Shown here piece by piece: positions 49,755 to 60,060 of a DNA stretch of 64,000 nucleotides. The DNA is taken from assembly GCA_034440575.1 (NCBI GenBank), contig JAOTOL010001636.1, positions 3,258,001-3,322,000 of the forward strand. The letters run 5' to 3'. The notes under the pieces are model-generated. The model had not been told where the DNA came from. It was given only the letters and a program-made list of their open reading frames with translations, and ran no database searches. This stretch comes from Imbricaverruca yamaguchii. Taxonomy: Eukaryota; Arthropoda; Thecostraca; Neoverrucidae. The stretch's first letter is position 1. Each line of letters starts with the position of its first letter. Made by a program: the position numbers and the translations under genes.

Positions 49755-50418
49755 GAGGAGGTCGGTCAGGCTGGTTATGCTCTGAGTGCAGACGAAGCCA
49801 GGATTAGCGGCCAGTACCCGGACGACTCGGGGAAGAGGGCGAGTGCCGGCATCAGCTCCGGCATCGACTCGGGCGTCAGCGCCGTGTTCGGTTCAGGCAT
49901 CGCCTCCAGCATCAGTTCTGGCACGGGCATTAACTCTGACTCTACTTCCGTCGCAGTGATGCACCACTCATCTCAAGCTCAGCACCGAAGCCCACGGCCT
50001 TTACAACACTCGCTCAGCCCACGGCCCACGCAACACTCGCTCAGCCCACAGCCCACGCAACACTCGCTCAGCCCACAGCCTACACAATACTTGCTGAGTC
50101 CACAGCACACACCTCATTCGCTCAGTTCACAGCCCACCCAACAAACATTAAGTCCACGAACCGCCCAACACACTCGCAGCGAACGGCCCACTCAGCACTC
50201 GCTCAGCCCCCAGCCCACGCAACATTCGCTCAGCCCACAGCCCATACAACACTCACTCAGCCCACAACCCATGCAACACTCGTTCAGCCCACAACCCATG
50301 CAACACACGCTCAGCCCACAGCCCATACAACACACGCTCAGCCCACAGCCCATGCAACACTCGCTCAGCCCACAGCCCATGCAACACTCGCTCAGCCCAC
50401 GACCCGGCTCATCGCAAG
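49755..50418 (+). CDS. Mef2: MEF2 exon 4 (activation region with 9-residue repeats)
   Basis: Acceptor GCTGTCCCTACAG and donor TCGCAAG|GTACGC bound 664 bp open in phase 0, as exon 3 requires. It starts EEVGQAGYALSADEARISGQ, continues with a Ser/Gly-rich stretch (ISSGIDSGVSAVFGSGIASS), then about 14 imperfect copies of QHSLSPQPT (27 bp). It ends in phase 1 (SSQ|G). The Gln/Ser/Pro composition suits the transactivation half of a MEF2 protein, but that half is poorly conserved, so membership rests on strand, phase and splice-site quality. The SP sites could be proline-directed kinase targets (inference). The repeats make length polymorphism likely. Confidence 0.72.
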
Positions 50419-50967
50419 GTACGCTTCTTGTTCCTGAGTGGTGTGCATGTGAGCGGTATTGGAAATAATTATAGGCAGTGGTGAAGCCTTGTGATTTTGA
50501 TGGGTGATGCATACCAGCAGGTTCAGTCGTTGCCCCGACATCCATTGATTTGCTCACATTCGAAAGATGTGAGCAGTGTTGAGCGTCAGGCAGCATTTGC
50601 TCTAGTAAAGCTATAGTATTTTAAAACTACTACAGAGCAGGAGATGCAGATGTGGCACGGGACATGAGAAATGGACATGGACTTGAGAGGGAGAGAGGGA
50701 TTAAAGATGATGAATCACTGTCATTGTTACTGATGACACACCGTACTGTCAAGTTTAGTCGTGCCATCGTGTTTGAAATGAAGCATAATTAGATATCTGA
50801 TTAATAAATACTGCGCAGTCTATAGACACTCGTTCCGTTTCTAATCCGCAGTCCATAACACGACATTCCAGCAAGACCAGATGGGGATTATGACACTTCA
50901 GACAAAGGACCAGAATTAATAGTCCGTGTGGAAACAAAAATCCACCGATGTTGGTGTCGTTTTGCAG
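50419..50967 (+). other. Mef2: MEF2 intron 4 (549 bp)
   Basis: GTACGC to GTTTTGCAG; no repeat or secondary feature was noticed. Confidence 0.6.
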
Positions 50968-51083
50968 GCATGCTCGACGCCTCGTACCCAGTGGCCGTGT
51001 CGCCGCTGCCGCCATCCACATCACCGGTTCTGCAGTCGGCCGGCCGGTTCCTGTCCGGCAAGGCCGTCTCTGCCGCCACACAA
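50968..51083 (+). CDS. Mef2: possible MEF2 exon 5
   Basis: A good acceptor (GTGTCGTTTTGCAG) precedes GC, which completes the Gly codon left by exon 4. The frame then reads MLDASYPVAVSPLPPSTSPV, a Ser/Pro-rich stretch like other MEF2 activation regions, and LQSAGRFLSGKAVSAATQ. The proposed donor CAA|GTTCGT is weak; it is chosen because it leaves phase 0 for the next exon and because a 32-bp minisatellite starts 20 bp later. The true end could differ. Confidence 0.5.
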
Positions 51084-51102
51084 GTTCGTGCCCCGACTTT
51101 CG

Positions 51103-52172
51103 GACGGGACAGCTCTGTGCTCACACCACATCCGGCTGGGACAGCTCTGTGCTCACACCACATCCGGCTGGGACAGCTCTGTGCTCACACCACATCCGGC
51201 TGGGACAGCTCTGTGCTTACACCACATCCGCCTGGGACAGCTCTGGGCTCACACCACATCCGGCTGTGACAGCTGTATCTACACCACATCCGGCTGGGAC
51301 AGCTCTGTGTCTACACCACATCCGGCTGGGACAGCTCTGTGCTCACACCACATCCGACTGGGACAGGTTTGTCTTACACCACATCCGGCTGGGACAGCTC
51401 TGGGCTCACACCACATCCGGCTGGGCAGCTCAATGTTCACACCACATCCGGCTGGGACAGCTGTATCTACACCACATCCGGCTGGGACAGCTCTGTGTCT
51501 ACACCACATCCGGCTGGGACAGCTCTGTGCTCACACCACATCCGACTGGGACAGCGTTATGTTCACACCACATCCGGCTGGGACAGCCTTTTGTTCACAC
51601 CACATCCGGTTGGGGCTGCTCAATGTTCACACCACATCCGGCTGGGACAGCTCTGTGTCTACACCACATCCGGCTGGGACAGCTCTGTGTCTACACCACA
51701 TCCGGCTGGGACAGCTCTGTGCTCACACCACATCCGGCTGGGACAGCTCTGTGCTCACACCACATCCGCCTGGGACAGCTCTGGGCTCACACCACATCCG
51801 GCTGGTACAGCCTTGTGTTCACACCACATCCGGCTGGGACAGCCTTGTGTTCACACCACATCCGGCTGGGGCAGCTCTGTGTCTACACCACATCCGGCTG
51901 GGGCAGCCTTGTGTTCACACCACATCCGGCTGGGGCAGCTCTGTGTTCACACCACATCCGGCTGGGACAGCCTTGTGTTCACACCACATCCGGCTGGGAC
52001 AGCCTTGTGTTCACACCACATCCGGCTGGGACAGCGTTGTGTTCACACCACATCCGGCTGGGGCAGCCTTGTGTTCACACCACATCCGGCTGGGGCAGCT
52101 CTGTGTTCACACCACATCCGGCTGGGGCAGCTCTGTGTTCACACCACATCCGGCTGGGGCAGCTCTGTGTCC
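51103..52172. repeat. 32-bp minisatellite, about 33 copies
   Basis: CACACCACATCCGGCTGGGA + CAGCTCTGTGCT every 32 bp (51121, 51153), with variants GTATCTA, GCCTTGTGTT and GGGGCAGC clustering in blocks. Open frames of 290-440 codons cross it in all three + frames and are artefacts. It lies wholly inside the putative intron 5. Confidence 0.96.
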
Positions 52173-52781
52173 ACACCTGCTGCATTGACACGGGTCTGCG
52201 GCGACGCATGCTGATGCGCCATGGTTCCGAGACTGTTCATACTCATGGGGTGTATATAGGTGTACACTGACCTATTCTTGCGGAGACTGGCCCGGCCTAT
52301 TCTTCGGCCCACTGTCCTATTCTTGTGTACGGTGTGCGCCCACCTTTCTCACAGCGTGGTTCCTCTAGCATATATCCAAATGTCACGGATCACGGTTCCA
52401 AGACACTGTGACACTTCCACACTGTGTCACAGTTTTTCTTGATGGATGGCATTACCTGCTGAGCCTATCGGGCAGGCTTACTGACTGCTTGCTATAAGTG
52501 CGTTGGTTATGGACCACAATGCCGTGCTCATCACAGGGCCCAGCCGATTCGATTTATGTATACTTTCAACGGTTGTGCCACCGTTCGGTGAATAAGTGCA
52601 TCTGCAATGATGAATGCATCCAGATCAGCACAACGTGCAGATCTAGCCGATGTGTCGTGATATTGCAGTACGCTGTAGAAGATGCACGGTGAATTATTCA
52701 TCTTCCGTGACAATTCTTACAAAAGCTGCGACTGGTTTTCCGACCTGATCTAGTCGTCAATGATGCATATTTGTCTGGTAG

Positions 52782-53008
52782 ATGTCGCACAACGCGGTCA
52801 GTATCGGTGGTCCTTCGGCGGTCGGGTACGGCTACCCTCCGGCCGGGGTCAGCGGCGACTGCCGGCAGCTGGTCACGGGCGTGAGCGTGTCAAGGCCGAC
52901 CGGGGTCAGCGGCGACTGCAGGGCCACGGGCGTGAGCGTGTCGAGGTCATGGCGAACAAGAGGCGGCGGACTGGGCCTGGAGGGGCACCAGCTGCCCACT
53001 GAGTACGG
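52782..53008 (+). CDS. Mef2: possible MEF2 exon 6
   Basis: After TTTGTCTGGTAG the frame reads MSHNAVSIGGPSAVGYGYPP, then two copies of a ~60-bp unit (GVSGDCR...TGVSVSR), ending LEGHQLPTEYG at a strong donor ACGG|GTGAGA. Phase 0 in and phase 2 out fit exons 5 and 7, the latter joining as Gly. The acceptor has a poor pyrimidine tract, and the duplicated unit contains donor-like GGG|GTCAGC sequences, so a shorter exon ending after GYGYPPAG is possible. Confidence 0.5.
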
Positions 53009-54559
53009 GTGAGACACTCACAGCAACTAGTCATTCTCAATGTCAAGGTGTGGCGTGTTTGGCTGGCAAGGAAGCAGCATTGGTATGCTTACCGCGACGT
53101 GCCGTGCCATATCGGGCACGAGTGTGTGTTGATCTTCTGGCATTTATGTATATGGTTTGTGTGCTTCGATGCAAAGCTGAGTCTTTCGTGCACTCTTTTG
53201 GAGAGGTGCGTTGACATTAGATGAGTCAGCTAGAAGTAAAACTTGTGGAATGTCACCTCGTGATGGAATAACTGTATTAACGGGTGGGTGGTCACTAATG
53301 GATCCGTAACGTCGGCAAAAATAGGATTAGCACATTGAAGCATGTTGTGCACGAGGAACCGAACATTGTGCGCGTGTGTTTAAAAAACGCAAGCCAATCG
53401 CCGACTGGCTTACGCTTTTGTCCATGATTTATATGTATTTACTAAATACAATACAGATAATTGTACTTAGTTAACATGGACGTTAATCATGTATTATCCA
53501 AGGTTCCATCGAAAAATGTACGCGAAACACCAACACTCAAAAATAGGTCAGTCGCCATTTGCAACTTCATGGTCTATGGAATATACCGAGAACGACCATT
53601 TATCACTAACTCATGAAGCTAGATACTAGGGTAAACGCTAGCGTGTTAGCAAAGGTAATGCTGGCAGACCAAGCTTCAAACTGGTCAAGAAAAACTAGTC
53701 CGAGCATTGACCAAAAAAATGTTTCGCAGCACCTGCTGGCTAGGAGCTGTTATGATGGAAAGATATAACTCCAAAAGTCCATAAAGGGAGATAACCTACT
53801 TGCAAGAAGAGAGCCATTATAGTAAATCATGAATTCCGGAACTGGAATACGTTGGTTCTGCGTAATGAACGGTAAACCGACAATAGTTTTGTGTAAGCAG
53901 ACAGTGCTTGCCAAGTACAAGTCCAATTGCAAAAATAAAAATATACAGGGAAAGAGAAAGCGCTTTTAGTTGAGTTCATGCACAAAGGATATCCCGTCTG
54001 CGTTTCTACTTATGATCTGCGACAGGTCGTAATCGATTCCCGTCTACGCTCCTGCCTATAACCTGTGACAGGTCATAGTCGATTTTACCAGGACTTCGTG
54101 GCACCATTGCGCCCGTACGCGGGCTGTGATATGTATATGTTTTTTTTCTCACCCGGGCTGTGTTATGCGTATGTCAGGATTGCCTGCATATCCGGTATTC
54201 ACTTTGCGCCTGTGCACTCCTGGTAGTAGACTTCCGGCTAAAGCATCACGAAAAAGATATACAATTTCCGGCCAATCTAGAATCTAGTATGCAGGTTTTC
54301 GCTGCTCCGCCAGTCTGTGACAATCTCATTGGGACGCCGTGGAAGCCATTTATCACGACACAATGGGCTTCATGAAATGCACTGTGTATCGTGCGATGGT
54401 CCTAATCTACTCTGGCTCCGTGATTGATTGTTCTTGAAGTCTGCATACAATGCATCAGCACCATAATACCATACTGAGTGATACCCTACATTTGCGATAG
54501 TATGCCCTCTAATCTTGCCAAGCAGTGTTGTAAGGCTGGGAGTCATAACTGCATGCCTT

Positions 54560-54760
54560 TTCCGAAACACGGGGGCGAGGATGGCTGAGTGGTTAAGGTG
54601 TTGGGCTCTGGGTACCAAAGGTCCTGGGTTCAACACTAGCACCGCTCGGAACATTTCCCAATCCCGCTACCCACCGGCGAAACAGTGTGGGCGGCGCCAT
54701 TAGCCGTGAATGTGCAGAAAGTGAGTCGTGAACTACCCAATAAAGAATGTTCCGAAACAC
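54560..54760 (+). mobile_element. full-length tRNA-derived SINE with 11-bp TSD
   Basis: The direct repeat TTCCGAAACAC at 54560-54570 and 54750-54760 brackets a 179-bp body. The head has GATGGCTGAGTGGTTAAGG (box A, Leu/Ser tRNA type) and GGTCCTGGGTTCAACAC (box B, slightly decayed). The tail (CACCGGCGAAACAGTGTGGG...GTGAATGTGCAGAAAGTG...AATAAAG) matches the truncated copy at 35540-35635. It is not a functional tRNA: no anticodon stem or cloverleaf 3' half is retained. Confidence 0.9.
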
Positions 54761-55208
54761 AGACCGACACAATAACCCTCACCGATTTTCCCCATTTGTC
54801 AAAGTAAAAAGAGCTGAAGTATGTGAAAAGATTCCAGTTTGGACAGTTAAGTGATGATGCCAATGCCACACACATATTTCCGCAGGATGACTAATATTAA
54901 AAAGTGTATGAAACTAAGTGGACATGGAGAGAAATCCTTGTTCAGGTAAGACGAGAAAGGTTCAAGCAACAATTTTAACTGAATTCCCCATGGAGAATGG
55001 CACGCTCAGCCGTGACGATTGGCCTTCATGAGCGGGCGAGTCGTGTCATGACGCTTTGTGGCCTCACGCCGCATTTCCACCAGATCTTTCCATAGACCGC
55101 AATGTACGAGAGATTGTTCTGAAAGGAATGTTTAACATGAAAAATAGCTAAATAAAGGAAATACGCTCTATGTGTACACAATTGTACGCCGTCTCTGGGA
55201 ATGTCGAA

Positions 55209-55234
55209 GTATTCCATATATATATATATATGGA
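55209..55234. repeat. (AT)n palindrome
   Basis: ATTCCATATATATATATATG continues GAAT, a perfect self-complementary microsatellite. Confidence 0.85.
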
Positions 55235-55766
55235 ATCATTTTTATCGCTTCGGCACATACAATAGTGCAAATTGGATCAGAATTTAGTAGCAGTCGATAC
55301 AAATCCGCGCATCAAATACAACAATAAGCCAAATGGAATCGTTTATTTGAGGAAGTTCATCCTCATTATGATATTCCAATCCGCATGATCATAAGGTGCA
55401 TTGTAGGATGTTCTACCTATTAGAACATAGCTATATATATACCAGCAATTCCAGACGCTGTATTTGATGCGAAAACCTTGCACCATCGGAACTAAGTTTA
55501 GATCTGATCATTGGCATTATACCCGGCCACGTTGTACAGAAACATACATATATGCATACAATATTTGGATCCGTGCATGCGGGTCCTCTCTGGATCGGTG
55601 CGTGCGGTTTGGCCTGGTATGGATGGAGCATAGTGATTCCGGCCTTTCCCAACCTAGCCAAGCACCTGAGCCCTAGTCGAAGCTTGCATTGTGTGTGTCC
55701 GTGACCTGATTTGAGTGCCGCCGGCGGTCGGCGGTGACCGGCTGACCTGACCTGACCGTGTCGCAG

Positions 55767-55933
55767 TGCGCCTCACCTGTCCGGCCTTGGCGTCCTCTCG
55801 TCGGCCGCGCTCGGCTCGCTGCCGCTGTCCGCCATCAAGGGCGAGCGGATGTTCTCCCTGGTGCCGGACCCGCACGCGATCTGCGGCCACCAGCAGCTGC
55901 AGCCGACCGACCCCGCCGGCCGCCTGCCGCCAG
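55767..55933 (+). CDS. Mef2: probable MEF2 exon 7
   Basis: Acceptor GACCGTGTCGCAG, donor CCAG|GTCGGT. The first base completes the Gly codon of exon 6, then 55 codons read APHLSGLGVLSSAALGSLPL, SAIKGERMFSLVPDPHAICG and HQQLQPTDPAGRLPP, with one base left (phase 1). IKGE fits the sumoylation consensus (hydrophobic-Lys-x-Glu), a modification known from the C-terminal half of vertebrate MEF2 (IKSEP). This link is an inference. The exon has strong codon-third-position G+C compared with flanks, which supports coding. Confidence 0.65.
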
Positions 55934-56420
55934 GTCGGTGCAGCTCTGACCTGGGTCGGTGTCGGGTGCACCTGTCGGCAGCTGTCTGACACTGGCCTAG
56001 GTGTCAGGCGGTACTGTCGACAATCATCTGGTGCTGACCTAGGTCGGTGTCCGGTGTGGTGGTGCTGTCGACAGCTGTCTGACACTGACCTAAGTGTCAG
56101 GCGGTACTGTCGACAATCTTCTAGTGCTGACCTAGGTCGGTGTCAGGCGGCACTGTCAACGGTCAGCTAGCGCTGACCTAGGTCGGTGTCAGGCGGTACT
56201 GTCGGCAGCCATCTGATACCGACCCACGTCAGTATCAGATGGTACTGTTGACGGTCATTTAGCGCTAGCATAGGTCGGTGTCAGACGGACCTGTCGGTAG
56301 TCATCTGACACTGGCCTAGGTTTGGGTCAGGCGGTACTGTCGGCAGTCATCTGACACTTAACTTGCTGGTGTCAGGTGGCACTGGCGGCAGTCATCTGAC
56401 ACTGACCTAAGATCGGTATC
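55934..56420. repeat. ~46-bp minisatellite starting at the exon 7 donor
   Basis: About ten diverged units of the type GACCTAGGTCGGTGTCAGGC + GGTACTGTCGACAGTCATCT begin immediately after exon 7. GGTCGGTG, which spans the exon 7 donor, recurs about five more times in the array, usually as TAGGTCGGTG. Confidence 0.9.
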
Positions 56421-56920
56421 ATACTTTGTAAATTGTGTAACTCTGTTTACGGCGTAGGAATCCAAAGTACGTCGTGCAATGTCAACATGCCCAGCAGACG
56501 ATGCGAACAAAATATACGTACAGGCATTGACTGATTATTTGGGTTGAAGTGCGCGCCGACTACAGGTTCATTTGGCGCCCATATACACGTATATACGTAC
56601 ATGCACTAGCGGATCTAGGTGGAGGGGGACACGTAAGGAAATAATGTATATATTATATTTTTATTCCGTGATTTCCAACACCTACTCATCACGCAAGTAA
56701 TTTTGGCGGCCCAGTTATAGCGACTTCGACGCTACATTTCTCTTCTTCTGGCTCACGTTCTTCTTTACCTGGTTTGGCGTGAATTCATCCGTCGCTTTTT
56801 CGAGTTCTTTTGGGACATCGCTATCCCTTCAATGCTCTTCGATCTCAGAATCAAATTTGATACGCCTCATCAAAGGCAATACTTAATAGATTACTTGGTA
56901 TAAGTCCGCAATTGAGCTAA
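56421..56920. other. intron 7 interior, no clear feature
   Basis: Contains CACTAGCGGATCTAGGTGGAG near 56605, reminiscent of the hAT-like termini seen elsewhere in the window, but no element could be delimited. Confidence 0.35.
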
Positions 56921-57267
56921 TCGACCCGCTGCTCCACGTCCACAGATGTATCGGTTGTATCCAACACTGACCCGCTGCTCTACGTCCACAGATGTATCGG
57001 TTGTATCCAACACTGACCCGCTGCTCTACGTCCACAGATGTGTCGGTAGTATACCACACTGACCCACTGTTCCACGTCCACAGATGTGTCTGTAGTATCG
57101 ATCACGGACTCGATTCTCCACACCCACAGATGTGTCGGTAGTATCCAACACTGACCCGCCGCTCCCCGTCCACGGATGTGCCGGTAGTATCGAACACGGA
57201 CCCGCTGCTCCACGTCCACAGACGTGTCTGTAGTATCCAACACTGACCCGCTGCCCCACATCCACAG
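56921..57267. repeat. 46-bp minisatellite ending at the exon 8 acceptor
   Basis: Eight units at exact 46-bp spacing (CCACAGATGT at 56939, 56985, 57031, 57077, 57123, a CCACGGATG variant at 57169, CCACAGACG at 57215, and 57261). Each reads CACTGACCCGCTGCTCCACG then TCCACAG|ATGTGTC. The last CACAG is the proposed acceptor of exon 8, so the unit consists of polypyrimidine tract, AG and first exon bases. Confidence 0.93.
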
Positions 57268-57383
57268 ATGTGTCGCGTCTGGCGGCCAGGACGGCGCCGA
57301 TCGGGCCGTGCCACAGCCCTCCGGGTGGAGCGGTGCCCGACTGTGGACCGGGGCCGCTCCACAAGCGTGCGCGCGTCTCGTAG
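57268..57383 (+). CDS. Mef2: probable MEF2 terminal coding exon (exon 8)
   Basis: With the phase left by exon 7, AT after CCACATCCACAG completes an Asp codon. The frame then reads VSRLAARTAPIGPCHSPPGG and ends PLHKRARVS, stop TAG at 57381. Animal MEF2 proteins commonly end in a basic nuclear-localisation motif of the form KRMRLS near the C-terminus; KRARVS is a close match, and PIG/HSP elements precede it as in vertebrate MEF2. The combined open frame of exons 1-8 is 571 codons, a little longer than typical MEF2 (about 460-540). The 3' UTR end was not located. Confidence 0.68.
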
Positions 57384-59949
57384 ACCTGGGTGACGTAGCA
57401 GCGGCTCGCGGAGGGAGCGGCGCGCCTGCAGCGCGGATCGTCTGTCCCCGGCTGGTCTGTCGCTCACTCTCACTGACGGCGAGAGCACCGTCGTAGCTGT
57501 GCCGCGGCAACGCTCTGCAGCACAGCTGCGTCCTACGGCTCCATTGGGAAGACGTGAACTGGGTCCATTGCGTGGTTGGACGGGGTGAGTTGGACTCAGT
57601 GAGGTTCGCCGAAGTCCGTTCTGCACGCCGTGGTGCGGTGCAGAAGCAGGTCGCCAGGCGACGCGAGTCGTGCGCTTCAAAAGACAGGAACCACACAGCT
57701 TTGACTGCCAGACGAAGGTATTACGGTATCCTCAAGCTCGAAGCTGGCCACAAGTTCTAGCGTGAGGGAAACTGGGCGTGAAGTCTATTTGTCTCGGGTA
57801 GTTTTAGATGCGTGTGTTTGTCATTGCGTGTATGGTGCCCCATGATGGCCAATGTGGTTTCTCGTATAGGTGGCGCCACCGATGCATAGGAGGACGTCGG
57901 GCGGCCCAGAGCTAGACTAGCCAATGAGCCACGTCACTAGCGTCAGCATCGCTGGAGGGCATTGCTGGCTGGCTGTACACACCCCACGTCATCACGGCAG
58001 ACACGCGGTGTCGCCAGGTCGATGCCGGGTTTAAAGCTTAAGCACTATTGCCAGCCTGGTGTACAATTGGCCGACATTTGCAATGGACGTTTTCCGTTAT
58101 AGACGCCTCCTGGCATCCACCTCGCCACCGGCGTTCGTTTTCTATTTAGGGCTGTGGCGAGAAACCGGCTGAAAACAGATTTGCAGCAACTATGCCCGAC
58201 AACAGAACCTGAGCGTGCCCGAGGTCCTGCCGCGGATGTCGGTTCCGTTCATCCTCCGTTCTAAGTTCCTACTTGCTGCATATCCCGACGACTCGTGAGC
58301 AGAGTGCTGCTCGTAGCAAGTTATTGCGTTTGGTAAAACAAGTTTCATGTCGGTTTGATTTAGTAAAAGTTGTGAGCGCTAGGTATGATGGCAAGTTTGC
58401 TTATTTTGCAGGTCCATCAGCATTGTCGTGGGTGCTCTAACACCCACAAAGATATGAAACCGCGCCATTGCTCATGAAGTGTTCACTGTCGTATTGTCGT
58501 ACCTCGATGAGCTCGAGAACTTCAACGTTCGCGTGATTCGCAAGCTGCGGTTGCTGTGCTGTGAATTTAAATCTAAGTATGCGAAAGTTCCCGATTAAAA
58601 AGGCGACAACTGTTGCGTGTGCGTCAATCCATTTTCTGATGGTTGCTAGTTGAATGGAGATGTCAGCGCCATTGGCATGGAACATGAAACGTATTGTTGA
58701 GCCTCCTCTCGACCCGACACACCTCACATCACACAGCACGAATTATTCGGTTCCGTTTTAATCCAGTCCTTGAAATCCTATTTTCTCCGCTGTTAGACAA
58801 CGCAGGACAACTCTATTGATCATCACAAACATTGCGCCGTCTAGCTTTGTTACGTGAGTCGTGGAACATGCGCTTTATTGGAAGATGTGCGGCGTTATAT
58901 ATCCCGTCGTTGTTTCGTCGGATATCATTTGTCCTGCTGTTACTGCTAAGCACAGCGCCACTGAAACGCTTCTGGAATGCTACCTGAATGCCTGATTTGC
59001 GTTCTGAGTGATCGTTTCTGCGATGTTCTGACAAGCATCAAACATTGTACTGTGCTGCGGTTTAGTTTTGCTCGTGGAACCATTGTTTTCGTGCCGAGAA
59101 AACTTCCTCGGAATCGCTTCTTGGTCGAGGGCAAGAAATGGACCGGTTAGTACAGGTATGGCCTTGCTCACAATTGTGATCGTAACGTGACCTGAAGAAA
59201 CATGTTGATATATTTTAGCTAAAACGGAAGGTAGGAATGCAGGGATGAAAGAGCAATGGGGAAAATGGATAAGCTAGTTTGTAATCTTTTACAGAGTGCG
59301 GTAGACGATGAATTGTTACAAGTTGGTGGATGCTGTGCTAGGCGATGTGCTCACACCCGCCCCTACATTGTGTCAGCGAGTGATCTTGTCACGTGAACAC
59401 TCTCTGGCGGGCGTACCACTCGTACGCCGTATTAATCCGTGACTGTGCTTCAGTTCTGCGACGCTGTTGTAGCGTGGTGTCATGCTGGTGGTCTGCTGGT
59501 GCTCTGCTGGTGTTCTGCTGATGTCCTGCTGTTCGCAATCGCGTAACCTTGACTCCCACACTTTCAGCTCTGCATCACGATACGTAGGCCTGGTTTGCGC
59601 TGTTGTTGCTCCTGCCGCAATTGTGGGTCACTCGGAACACCTCACTGCGATTCTGGTCCTCGATGTGTTTCGCATTCATGCTGCACTTTATTTCACTCGA
59701 TGTACGGCGGTGTGCTCGAAGTGAAGCCATGTCGGCTTGTTTTCGTGGAGATGAGAATGAGATTGAAGGATGGCTTCGGTCTGGCATGTGACGACTGTGA
59801 CGACTGTAACGTCTGTGACGGCACGATGGACTGTTTCGTCGCGGATACCCTTCTCTTTTGGGCATTGCTCGTATGTTGTTCGTTTTCCGCTGCTGAGACA
59901 TAAATTCTTGTTTGACGGTGTCCGACTTTACTCGCGGCATGGGTAACCA

Positions 59950-60060
59950 AATTGTCGATGGAAAAACAGGCACTCATCGTGTTGGGGAGGCGATCGACCT
60001 CGTATCGGAAGGTCGCCAGTTCGAGGCCCACTTACCGCGCGGACTTTCGGCTGCCCGCAG
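59950..60060 (+). mobile_element. tRNA-like SINE head (tentative)
   Basis: GGAGGCGATCGACCTCGTAT CGGAAGGTCGCCAGTTCGAGG has a tRNA-like anticodon stem region and a box B-like GCCAGTTCGAGGCC; box A is decayed. No target-site duplication was found. Confidence 0.4.

Larger units (their letters stand above)
53009..55766 (+). other. Mef2: MEF2 intron 6
   Basis: GTGAGA to TGTCGCAG. It contains a SINE (54571-54749). The remaining 53009-54559 and 54761-55766 show no recognisable gene or tandem array, apart from an AT-dinucleotide palindrome near 55210. Confidence 0.6.

Noticed and set aside
50926..52270. Repeat proteins of up to 440 codons
   Set aside because: The 32-bp array is open in all + frames; only the first 116 bp (exon 5) have an independent acceptor.
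54571..54749. tRNA-Leu/Ser gene
   Set aside because: Box A is intact but the rest does not fold as a tRNA, and an 11-bp target-site duplication plus A-rich tail show a SINE.
57224..57496. 90-codon + strand frame as the main MEF2 C-terminus
   Set aside because: Reachable only from an upstream array acceptor; the exon 8 frame fits exon 7's phase at the last acceptor and ends in the conserved basic motif. Kept only as an alternative in the findings.
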